Notes under the pieces: generated by a model
Told to the model about the DNA's origin: nothing
The model's database searches: none
What the model saw: only the letters and a program-made list of their open reading frames with translations
Shown: positions 33,812 through 44,600 of the stretch, one piece after another
Layout of the letters: every line of letters starts with the position of its first letter
How positions within the stretch are numbered: position 1 is the stretch's first letter
From: Hippophae tibetana
Lineage: Eukaryota; Streptophyta; Magnoliopsida; Rosales; Elaeagnaceae
Assembly: GCA_037013495.1 (NCBI GenBank)
Contig: CM072812.1
Location: forward strand, 58,374,938-58,438,937
Reading direction: 5' to 3'
Length of the DNA stretch: 64,000 bases
Program-made: the position numbers and the translations under genes

Positions 33812-35170
33812 TTTTTATTTATTTATGTATTATAACATGTATTAGCTGTATAATTCTTCATTTTGTTATATTGTTTTTCGTAGGTGAAAATTGGAGGAAT
33901 TGAAGCTATTTTTGGATGTCAATCTTACAAACCAAACCAGGAAGTTTCTTTAAACCCATCTTATATGTTATTTAATTTCGCACATTGAGGACAATGTGTA
34001 TATTAAGTTTAGGGGTAGTAGAGAAATTGAACTTAGTTGAAATATTTTCTCGGTATTGTTACTTGTGAAGCTTTATTTGTTTGGTTGATTGAAGATATTT
34101 TGCTTTTAATGGTGATTTATTTTTATTTCTTCAGTTTAAATAATGCATAACTTTTTGAAAAATTTGAATATTATCTAAGCTCTGTGTAATTTTTGCGTAT
34201 GTTTCATTTTTACAAGAATATATATTTATGAGCACTAGTTTTGATGTTTGAGTTGTTTTGCTAATTAGAGAAGGTTTATGTATGTGAGTATGCAGTTCGA
34301 TTGATAATTTTTGGCATCACAGTTCTTAGAATTTGTTTGATTTTCTCTCGAGACGAAATTCTAGATAACACTTAACTAAGAAAATGATTTAGGCCATCTT
34401 TGGATCATTTGAGCCTGTCTATCTACCTTAACATGTTTTATCCATAGTATAACCCTTTTGAGCTTCAAAGTTTATATATATATTTTTATCTCCTTTCAAA
34501 AGCCTAGTAAAATATATATATATTTATATGTATAGATATATCGATTTTTCTTATCTCACTAACATGTGACTATTGTTAGTAAATTTCTAAAGATATATCG
34601 AGAAAAAAAAGGATATTGAAAAATAAAATAGATTCTGAAAAAGAAAAAAAATGATTATTGTATGTGAAGTTAAATTCCAAATTGGGAAGTATTCATTGTG
34701 ATGATAGAAGGTATCTTGTTTCAATCCTAAAATGATGTGTTTGTGAAAAGTTTTGAGCTAAATATTATATTTTATCCTACCTTTACCTAAGCCATACATT
34801 ACAAGCTTAATAAAGTCCTATTAATTTTTGGTAGTGTTTGTCTACATTAGTGGAAAGAGAAATAAAAAATAAACTTATGAGATTTGTGATTTCATTAAAA
34901 ATTAATTGCATTCATATTTGCATAAACTGATCTGGATTGCATGTGATGAAATTTGAAAAGACTTCACACACACTAAAATTCATTGTGATAATGTAATATA
35001 CTTTTAAAATTGATTTCAATGCTTAGATAAAATTCTTTTATTTCTTTGAATTTTGTTATTTGAAATAACCAAAAAGAAATATTTTGAAAATCGCTATTTT
35101 AAATGGACGTATCCTTGTTTTATTTCTTTCCTTTTGCTTGAGGACTAGCAAAATCTTAAGTTTGGGGGTG
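33812..35170 (+). other. Athila-B 3' non-coding region and polypurine tract
   Basis: No coding sequence. A PPT-like motif (CATTGAGGACAATG, then AAGTTTAGGGGTAGT) lies at 33985-34021. The true polypurine tract AAGTTTGGGGGTG ends at 35170, abutting the LTR. An AT microsatellite-like tract lies at about 34460-34545. Confidence 0.75.
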
Positions 35171-36942
35171 TGATAACTGTATTTTATACAGTTATTTTCG
35201 TTTATTTTATTAATTATAATTTTTATTTTCTTGACATTTTTAGTTAATTTTTAATTAATTAAATTAATATTTACTATTAGTTGTTTAATAAATATATTTT
35301 TAAGAAAATTAATAAATTTGAATAAAAAAGAACTTAATTGCAATTAATAAAAGCTAAAAATATAATTTGAATTTAAAGTGGGTGAAATTGCAAATATCAA
35401 AATGCAATTAAGCAAAGTTGATTTTTTCTACACAAGAGAAGGAGGCCACTCGCGCCATCAACAACGCGCAACACCCACCGTTCGATCCTCCAATCAACCG
35501 TCAGGATCAAGCACGTGGAATCCATACGTGACAATAGAGATTGGACCTGACTTTCCTGGATGCATGCTGCACGGTACGTAGAGTGGGACCCACGTGTCGG
35601 CTGCGCAGAATATTCTCCCCAGGCACATTTCATCGCTCACCGTTGGATCAACTTTGAACGGTCCAAATTCGTACGCGAGTGGAATCAAGTTGTCTCGCAC
35701 TAAGCAGCACGATTATATCCCATGTAGTGCAGTTCATCGAAGCATCGTGCGCCCTAGCGTTCCACCAAATACAAAGATGCCATGTGTTTCCTTAATTTTC
35801 CATCCAATCATATGGCGACATGTGGCATACATTTTGTGAAATCAAAACACAAAAAATTCCGCACTCTTTTATTGTCTCCATGCGTGTTTCGCTTTTATTA
35901 TTCTCCATATTTCTATCCCCCACGTGTATTTTTATAAAAAAATAAAATAGTTGTTTAGGGGTGTTATATTTGGAGACGCGAGGAAAGAAGGGAGAGTTTT
36001 TTTTTGTTTTAGTTTTTGAGTTTTTATTTTTCCATTTCACTTCAATTTTTAGTCACTCTGCGTGTTCTCTACAACACGCAGAAACCTTTCTTTAACATTT
36101 TGATGTTATTATTTTCTTAGGAAATAGAGAGAAAGAAGATAGTGAAGAAGAAGAAAAGGGAAGAAATTTATTTTTCATTGAGGAATCGTGAAAGAGTTTC
36201 TCCTAATCTTTTTCTTTTAAATTTTATTTCTCTGAAATGTTTGACTATTGTTGTATTGTAATTTTAATTTTTGCTATGAACTAATTTATTTGTTCTAGGG
36301 TTGCAGTGTAGCTTAAATTATAAAACTTGAATTAATTATTTTTGAATGATTTATAGAACTGTTTTAAGTTAGTTATTTTATCTGTGTTTAATGCTTTTAA
36401 TTATTGGAAGATTAATTAATTGATCTGTGACACTTAAATAAACTTGGAAAAGACATTTTTGTGTATTACTCGTGATAAAATAACACATATATATAAGGGA
36501 TAGGAATATACTTTTATTGTATGTGTAACTATTTGAGAACTTAGAACTTAATAAATCTGGTTGAATTTAATTCTCATAGGAATATAGTGAATTATTTTAG
36601 TAAGATGTGTCTATATGGAGCTCGGAAGAGATATATGGATAAATTAGGAGTTCTTGGTTAACAACTGAAAATACGAGAACATAAATGATGAGAAAATAAA
36701 ATGATTCAAGTGGATTAATTTGGTGAAAATGCAATCCTAGAATTTTCTTACAAACTGTTATAAAAATTAGTTAGTCAAACTACATCAAATTATTGACTGT
36801 TTGGATAAAATCAGGTTGAAATAATTTTAGTAATTAACGAACACTAGTAACAAATCTCCGTGGGAACGATATTTTACTTATCATATTATTACTTGTGACG
36901 GTGTATACTTGCACCTTTTATGTTCTCTTAAAAGAGACAACA
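35171..36942 (+). repeat. Athila-B 3' LTR
   Basis: 1772 bp, TGATAACTG to GAGACAACA, followed by the AAGTC duplication at 36943. CACGTG motifs stand at 35512, 35591 and 35921. Short open frames at 35378-36040 are LTR sequence. Confidence 0.95.
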
Positions 36943-36947
36943 AAGTC

Positions 36948-37193
36948 CACAATCATGTTCCTTCAATTATCTGATAGGTCTATCAAATATATTAAGGTAA
37001 TAGTTGAGGATTTGCTTGTACAAGTAGATAAACTTATTATAAATATTGATTTTTTGTCATGGATATGGAGGAAATCCACTATGGATAAGGAGTACACTAT
37101 TCTTCTTGGAAGACCATTCATGGCTACAATCAAAACTATTATCGATGTCTATAGTGGGTTGTTAAGTATGACAATCTTGGGCGAGACTACCGA
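36948..37193 (+). pseudogene. Athila-A protease region resumes
   Basis: After the Athila-B duplication, FLQLSDRSIKYIKVIVEDLL, YTILLGRPFMATIKTIIDV and LSMTILGETT align with Athila-1 at 1387-1620, immediately continuing the alignment that stops at 22942. It ends where inverted LTR sequence begins. Confidence 0.88.
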
Positions 37194-38930
37194 TGCACAT
37201 AAACTTAATGGTCAAGTTTTATATTTAATAAATTGCTCGCAAGTGCATGAATTACTTGTAAATGCAAAAAGTATACTTCCAAGGTCGGTCTAAAGAGAAA
37301 CTATGTGATTTTTAATAATTCTCCAAATTTATTAAAAAGGACCACAAAATAAAACCTAAACATTCTATCACAATGATTAGGCTTTTTTAAATACTAAATT
37401 AATGACAATAAAATTGAAATAACTACAGATAGATTTGATTTAAGAAAATTCAAGGTATTTATATATTTAAAAATTAATAGAGAATTAATGGGAATATTTA
37501 GCTAGTTAACTTTGCTTGTTAGAACTATTTAAGTTAATCAAGTATAAATTCAGATTATTGCTTCTCCCCATTATACCACTTTAGTACAAAAATATCTTTG
37601 ATTGGGTCATTATTATTTGTTAATCAAACCACTTAATGCCTTCGTTGGGATCACTAACTAATTTGATCAAATTTTGAATAATTTCTAAGGAATTAGCAGA
37701 CCATTTAATTCGATACCTTCAGTTGGGTCACCAATTACAACTCATATTCAAGCTGTCCAAATTGGATCAAGATGATGTGTCTAAAATCTAATTCTTATAT
37801 TTTAAATTTATTATTAAAAATAAATTGTCAATATATTAATTAGTAATAAATTTTAAAAACGAATCTTGAAATAAGAAATAATCTATATTTATTAAATACT
37901 AAAAATGTTCGCCTACATATTCTAGACAAATATGGAAACAACAATAAATTCTCATTATAATAATCCGCCAGACATTCTTAAAATTAATTCTATGATTAGT
38001 GGATTAAAATCAAAAAAATTAAAAAACTAGAAAAGAATAATATGAAAATAAATAACAATATAATTTAGATCTCAATACCAATAACAGATGGATGATGTGT
38101 CATATTCCAAAGTTGTAATCTTGATTTTTGAAGTAATCCCTAATTTCTAGCTATCTTTCTTTCTTTCTTGATTTGGAAAATCTCCTTATTGTTGTCTCTT
38201 ATTTGCTCTTATCTAATCTTGTAAGGTTTATGTGAGTGTTGGCGATATTTATGAAATAAAATGTATAATTATAATTTTATTTTCTAAGTGTATCTTAAAA
38301 GAATATTTTCAACCCAAAGAGATTATCAAGCCTCAATGACCACATATCATGTATATTTTTATTCCCATACATATTAGATTTCATATTAGACACAATAGAA
38401 ATAATGTGAAAATAGGCTACTTGATTGATCGAATAGTGACTGGATCAATCAAGCAATATAACTTGATTAAATTAGTATTAACATATGACTAGATCAATCA
38501 AAGAATTTATTTAATCGATTAAGAACTAGATCGATCGAGTTTGATCACTTGATCGATCTACCTTTTTTGAACATTAATTAAATGATCACTAGATTGATCA
38601 ATCAACCTATGTACTCGATTCATCAAGCACTTGGTTAGATCGATCGATTCGTTAGGTCTTTGAATTTAATATCTATTTCTATTTCTAGTTGGATTGGCAT
38701 TTTACAATAATGTCCTTATTTCTTAAAAGTGTTTAACTATTTTATGGACAACATGATAATTCCACTTTAATCTAATATGCTTCAAAATATTTTACAAATA
38801 TAAACCTAAGCACACAATTGAAACTAATCACATAAGAGCTTAATTGGCTTATATATTCTCTTCATCTTTTCTTCTATCCTATTTTGCTAATAGTTTTCAG
38901 GTTGACTTTTTAATTAAGTTAATTTATCAA
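37194..38930 (-). repeat. Inverted Athila-type LTR (third subfamily), right border uncertain
   Basis: On the plus strand the start reads TGCACATAAAC, then TTGCTCGCAAGTGCATGAAT and ACTTCCAAGGTCGGTCTAA, matching in order the inverted solo LTR at 23420-23510 (CTCGCAAGTGCACGAATC, CTCCCAAGGTCGATCTAA). The repeated GTTGGG-ATCAC tracts at 37600-37730 parallel the TGGTGGGGTTAGA tracts of that LTR. A possible end is TTATCA at 38929. I found no target duplication. Confidence 0.6.
38395..38660. repeat. Cluster of GATCGATC-type short palindromes
   Basis: Within about 265 bp there are around a dozen TGATCGATC, CGATCGAGT, TTGATTGATCGA and similar units in both orientations. It probably belongs to the promoter part of the inverted LTR. 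Confidence 0.6.
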
Positions 38931-38941
38931 ATAGTTGTGGT

Positions 38942-40004
38942 TGTATTTATTTGTACTTTATGTCTGTGTGTTGGCTTCACGTATGCATAACACAATGTCA
39001 GTTTATTTTACTTTGTGTTTTATCTTTCTTTATGTAAGATTGGTTATTGTGAATCAATAATGCATACACACATATAGTTAGGAATACTATGTTTGAAAGC
39101 ATGTTTTCACACACCACAGGCTTGGTTTTTTATTATGCATGCTAGACTCTAAGTTCCAAATTTTGGTTCGTTTGAATATGGGTATTTATGGAAATAACTA
39201 GCCAATTTTTGAAATGAAAAATTATAATTTTTGGCACCTCAACACACCCCCTTGACAAGGGACCATCCCACACCTCTTACCACAACCTTGGTGAGATATT
39301 AAATCATTGATTGTGCATGTATTTGGTTTAACTGTGTGTCTCCAATATATGATTTGAGACATAAGGTGGATATTGTTTCCCAAGTTGATTATAGATTTCT
39401 CATGATTGAGGGTGGTCCTCAAGGTTTATAGTACTATTCTCTTCACTTTATTGCTCTATCCAATTACAACACATTGGGTGGTGTTTGGATTTGGAGGAAA
39501 ATTGTGTTCATGTAAAGGACCAAGTTATTGTAGAGGTAGAAAGTGAGGATAGCAATAGGTGGTTCAAACAAGGTATTGGTAGTTTTATTTCTATCTGAGT
39601 TGTAATTGTTTATTTCTTAGTGAATCATTTGTTGTTAAGTGATTTCCATAAGCAACTAAAGGATTTTAACACATAAATACAATCTTTATGTGGGTTCACC
39701 TTATTATATCACTTTTTGTGCATTATCTATTATTGTGCTAGTACAATTTGAGTTTAAGGTGTGTATGTTCCAACATACTAAAGCTTAAACTCTAGTTATA
39801 AAGCTTTTTTCTATTTACCTACTTTCTACTTACTAAACTATATATTTGTACTGATATTTTTATATTTTGCTAAGATTTTTATATTTACTTCTTTTATAGT
39901 TCTATTTAAGTGTTTATAATTTTGATTCATACGAGTGAAGGATGATCTCTTGAGGAGTCTATATCTTCTTACCCCGGTTATAAACTAGGCCATGAACTCT
40001 TTTA
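38942..40004 (+). repeat. Copia-C 5' LTR
   Basis: It starts TGTATTTATTTGTACTTTAT and ends GAACTCTTTTA, then the primer site. It follows the 3' LTR in order: GTGTGTTGGC, AAAGCATGTTTTCACACACC, TGTTCCAACATACTAA, TTATAAACT. It is about 290 bp shorter than the 3' LTR. Confidence 0.8.
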
Positions 40005-40006
40005 AT

Positions 40007-40018
40007 TGGTATCAGAGC
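40007..40018 (+). promoter_or_regulatory. Primer-binding site (initiator tRNA-Met) of copia-C
   Basis: TGGTATCAGAGC is a perfect 12-base match to the complement of the initiator tRNA-Met 3' end, just after the LTR. Confidence 0.9.
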
Positions 40019-40099
40019 TAGTGCATCCTTTTTAGGCTTAACTGTTCCTTTGTTGATTCTTTTAACTCGCTTTCCAAACATGTACTTTATCTTTGATAG

Positions 40100-41456
40100 G
40101 CTCACAAGAAGGAGGCAATACAAGTAGGACTCTACTGTTCAAATGAGCTAAACTATGAATATAGAAGATCTCAAATGAGGGCCTTCTTATGGTCCCATGA
40201 AAACCGTGTTTGGTTTGTGGTCGAAAATGGTAAGACGTATTCAACAAAAACCCTACCTAATAATGCTATTATTCTTAAATCCTTGATTGAATGGAAAAAA
40301 GAAGAAAGTAAGGAATCTAAATGGAATAGCTAGGGACTTTATGTAATCATCAGAGCTATTATACTTGATAGACATTAAAGAATTCAAAGCTTTACTACTT
40401 CTAAACAAGGCGGATATTTTGGAAACTACTCATAAAGGTACTTATAGCATAAAAAGATACCAAATTATAAAGTTGAATGTAATTTTGAACTCTTTATCAT
40501 GCAAGAGGATGAAAACTTAACAAATTTTATACATGATTTTCAATTAGTTAATTGTTCTTACAACTAGGGTAGACCTATTAGCGAACAAAAGTATATTGGG
40601 AAGATCATCAGTAGCCTATGCTATCGGTTTCATATCAAAATGACCATGCTTGAGTCCATATATATGCCTGGTGGGCTTACTGTTAATAAGTTAGTTGGTG
40701 ATCTGTAAATCTTCGAGCTTCATCACCTACTGCAACAAAAATATCAAATTACTAGTGACAAGGGAAAGATTTTAGTTCCAAAGTTGACCAAGGAAGTGGA
40801 CCCAACAAAGATGTGAATGCCACAACTTTAACTGATGATGACTCTAACCCTGATAAGGATGAAATAGCTTTACTTTCCAAGAGATTCACCAAATTTTTAA
40901 AGAAAAAGAAACACACCACAAAGGGTATTGGAAAAGAGAGCTCGAGCATAAAAGGCTCAAAATCATTAAAGATTAATGAAGACTTGGATAATGAAGCTGA
41001 GAAACCTAGCAAATTCTACCTCAATAAAATCATATGCTTTGAATGTGAGAAGCTTGTCCATATTTCTACCAATTGCATTCATAAACAAAAACACATAGAA
41101 ATCATGTTATGATGGCTAAGGTTACTAGTTTGAGTAGTACCAGTAATGATTATGTGAGGGACACAAACTTTTTAGCACTCTTTACATCAACTAATGTCAT
41201 AGATCCTCTAACTACAACCTCAGATGCTCAAGAGGCATCAAATAAGGATGATGAAGCAATAAGATGAGTTGCTCGATTCTAATCATGTGCTCCTATTGGA
41301 GCATATCAAGTCAAATAAAGCCAAGAAAAAGGGTTCGAGAGCCTAGATGAAAAGGAGCATGAGATAATCACATTGAAAAAGGATCTTAAGGAAAGACAGT
41401 CCTCAATTGGTGGTTAACAACTTGATCTCACTAACAAATGTGAGGTCTAACAAAGG
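40100..41456 (+). pseudogene. Copia-C gag, N-terminal part with zinc knuckle
   Basis: Tracts in order match the UBN2-type copia gag: DIKEFKALLLL, ETTHKGTYSIK, KLNVIFELF, MQEDENLTNFIHDFQLV, LTVNKLVGDL, then DEIALLSKRFTKFLKKKK and a CFECEKLVHISTNC zinc knuckle (about 41035). Many breaks. The gene is interrupted at 41457. Confidence 0.8.
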
Positions 41457-43392
41457 TTATTATTTTTAGTTTTTAAGAATTTGTTTAATTTCTTAAAAAT
41501 CACATTACTCTTTTTTAAGCTAACTTTGAAAAAATACTTATCATTTTCTGTAAATTATCTGGGCACTTGCAAGCTATTTTTTAAATCATACAAAATTTGT
41601 AACTCATTTTTTGTGCATCACTAAGCCTAAGCTCAAGTTCAAGATTAATAAAAATTTCTTGCCGCCTTATAAGTTTCTTCCATTGTAAGGGGTATAGTCT
41701 TTGTTAATTCTACAAATAAATTTGAACTTCTCGATAGCTCTTTCCTAAATGCCTTAATTGCTATTAAATTTGAATAGTACGTTATATATTTTCTTTCCTA
41801 AATATTTTTATAGACTCCTCCATAGATGCATCACTTCCCTAAGTTATGGACAAAATATGACAAGACTCATTTCTATTTGGTATGAAAATTTTTCAAAATT
41901 GTGCAAAAGAGGTGATGGTGCAAGGTGCCAAATTTTTGAACCATTTGTATGCTTAGTCACATAGAGTAGCTATGAAAAGCTTACACATCATGGCATCTCA
42001 CTTGTCTCAAGTGAGACTTACTAGAGCCATAGATATCTTAAAGTGTAGTATGTGCATTATTATGTATTTCATCCCTTCATTATTTCAGAACTTGGGAGTG
42101 TTGAGTTTTAAGGGAGGTTCATTCTGTACTATTTCATCGAAGAAAGGAGATACACAAGTGGTCGTAGTCTCTATCAATATCATGTTGTGACTTACCCTCA
42201 TCTTACTTTCGATTTTTTTCTTCAAGGGATTTCAATTATGCCTTATGTAATTTTCTTTATTCGAGCACCTTTTCATGATTGTGTGGGATAGCCTCTCATT
42301 CTAAAGAGCTGGTTGTACCTTAGCCTAGAAATATTTGTGCACCCTTCTCTTCAATGTTCTCCATTCATCCGTAGAGTTCATCTTTTTCTAGCCTCAACAT
42401 CTTTATTTCTTCGATTAACTCTACAACATGGTCTTTTCCTATGAAAACCTCTAGTGGTTAGGGGTTAACTTTGCTTCCACTGATGCATAACCCTCTATTT
42501 TCTCTTTTCATCTCCTTAAGCTCTCTTTTGAGCTCAAACAATTGTTGTGTAATGCTAGCACAAGGATAGACCTCTTGGGTCATCATTATAATGTTTATCT
42601 TTCTTCTTCCTTATGCATTGGTACAACTATAGATTGCTCACCCGCCAACCTCAATCTTTCCATTGCTTGAGTGCCACCATGGCCCCACAATACGTAGTAA
42701 AATTTTGAGAATGATCCAATTTTAGAGATATAAACAAGAATGATATAATAAAAATGAGTGAATATGTATGGTTCAAGACTATGTTCAAGACCATGATCAT
42801 ATATATAATAAATTTACATGGGTACCTATCAATTACATAGGAGATACACATCACCATATATAAGAATGTTAAAATAGTAAAAGATACAACTAGTCTAAAT
42901 GCAAACTCCTTGTAAGTTTGAGCTTAAGGTCATCCTTCTAGTGCTTTAGATGGTGAGATTATGGCAAGGGTAAGTGTAAAGCTCTCGGAACTATTATATA
43001 TTGGATATTGGGTCATACTTTATGCTCAAAAATCTAGTAAGTGTTAAGTCCGAGCTTGATTTATGATGGTATTCTAAGTCCATTACAGAGTAAGAAATGG
43101 TGAGAAGTCTTAAGTGGACCTAACCTTCTAAAGCTAAATTTAAGAATACAAGAATGATTTTAAATTATGAAATTGATTTAGAACTTAAGAAATTAGTTTA
43201 TATTCATGTCATGGTTAATAAAATTATAGATTAGTGGTGAGGATAATCCTATGATAACAAATCACTCATAACTTCTTTGCAACCTTATCTATTTATTTTT
43301 ATTTATTCTTCACAAAAACAAAAAAAAACCATTATTTACTAGTTTTGATTAACATAATAATCCCTAATCACTAACAACATGTTTGTAGAATC
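41457..43392 (-). mobile_element. 1.9-kb insertion in copia-C gag, family unknown
   Basis: Copia gag sequence stops at 41456 and resumes after 43392. AACAAAGG is present at 41449-41456 and 43393-43400 as a candidate 8-bp target duplication. On the minus strand 42640-42190 reads as a broken coiled-coil-like protein (tracts ITQQLFELKRELKEMKREN and VVELIEEIKMLRLEKDELYG). No terminal inverted repeats or LTRs were recognised. The plus-strand left edge TTATTATTTTTAG could be the A-rich tail of a minus-strand LINE-like insert; a hAT-type origin would also fit 8 bp. Confidence 0.5.
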
Positions 43393-44060
43393 AACAAAGG
43401 AAAAGGAAGAGTTGATCATTTCTTTAAAGGACAAACTGCATGTGAATGAAAATCAATTGGAACAGTCTTCCTCTTTTGTTAATAAAATGATGTCTAGTTC
43501 ATACAAATGAAGTGAAACTATTAGTAAAACAAAGGTATTTGGAGATTAATGTAGTATTAGGTATAATGGGAAGGTTTCTACTTTAACTTCAATAGATCCT
43601 TAGTCTATGAAATTGATTGCACATGATTCAAAGTTGAAATTAGTTACTGCCACTCCTAAAGGTAAGTCAGTTGTTACATTCCAACCTGTTTCCACTTACA
43701 AGGTGGACACTTCACCTAAGGCTAGCTCTTTCCATTACTCTAGTGGTGGTCTACTGCCCTTACCTACTATTACTTCTACTCGTCACCATTGTGGTGAATT
43801 TGGACATGTGAGACCACATTCTGAGAAATTGACTTCTCATCCTCATATCAAAGTCATTATGAGTGGTTTTTCTTCCTCTTCTTCCTATACTTTTCCTTAG
43901 AGTCAAGGACCTAAGTTCTCTACCTCTACTATTCATTTTTGTTATTTATGTAAAACTACTAGCCACTTTGCTACATAGTATCCTAAATATATAAAGAGTA
44001 CATCTCAGAGCTCTTTGTTATGCTTTCGTATATCCCTTATATCTAGATGTAGCTACTATG
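43393..44060 (+). pseudogene. Copia-C gag C-terminal part
   Basis: Gag resumes with STKEKEELIISLKDKL, then VSTYKVDTSPKASSFHYSSG and a second knuckle-like HHCGEFGHVRPH (about 43785-43820), typical of SIRE-like gag ends. Broken. No integrase or RT follows. Confidence 0.75.
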
Positions 44061-44600
44061 GCTCATCTAAGCATCTTTAAGTAGGTTGCCTTATGCACCT
44101 TAGGTATAGTGTAGAAAGAAATATATCTCCTTCAAAAAGTCTACTTAGCATGGTTTATAAAGACAACTCGACTAGATTTTCTAGAAATATAAACAAAACA
44201 AACCATGAGTTTCATATACATCTCATGCAATTCAAAGACTATCTCCTAACTCAATTGTCCCTAATAAATTCTTTAAATGGAGGGATATTGTTGATCAGTA
44301 GTTTCGGGTGATCTATTTGTGGTTGAACGATTTATTCCTTTGTATCTTATGATTATAGTCCTTCTATATGTGATTTTTTGTATTTTTGATGTCTGTGTAC
44401 TTGTTTACTTCTTTTATCTCCCTTTATTATTTTAAAAATTCAAAAATATTATGTTTGTTCGTTTAGAGCTCTCTTTCTCTCTCTTCTTAGGACATTTCTA
44501 TAATTTTTTGTCTAGCTTGCCAGACCCCTTGCGGAGGCACCTCTCCATACCTATTTTAAACACTAGCTAAGGTAGTTCACCATGCATTCTAGTGAGATAT
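44061..44600. other. Copia-C internal tract, nothing recognised
   Basis: No polymerase motifs could be read in any frame. Short open stretches look like background. Confidence 0.4.

Larger units (their letters stand above)
22943..36942 (+). mobile_element. Athila-B: non-autonomous Athila-type element inserted in Athila-A, target duplication AAGTC
   Basis: The ends are TGATAACTG and GAGACAACA, flanked by AAGTC at 22938-22942 and 36943-36947. The 5' LTR is 22943-26621 (with a solo LTR inside) and the 3' LTR is 35171-36942. A tRNA-Asp primer site and a polypurine tract abut them. Inside are gag, protease and the last part of integrase; the RT-RNase H-integrase core is absent, so it depended on other elements. 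A CACTA element interrupts gag. In 300 aligned LTR bases (25801-26100 against the matching 3' LTR) I count 21 differences, 18 of them transitions. At an assumed 1.3e-8 substitutions per site per year that is roughly 2.5-3 million years. Several further breaks exist. Confidence 0.93.
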
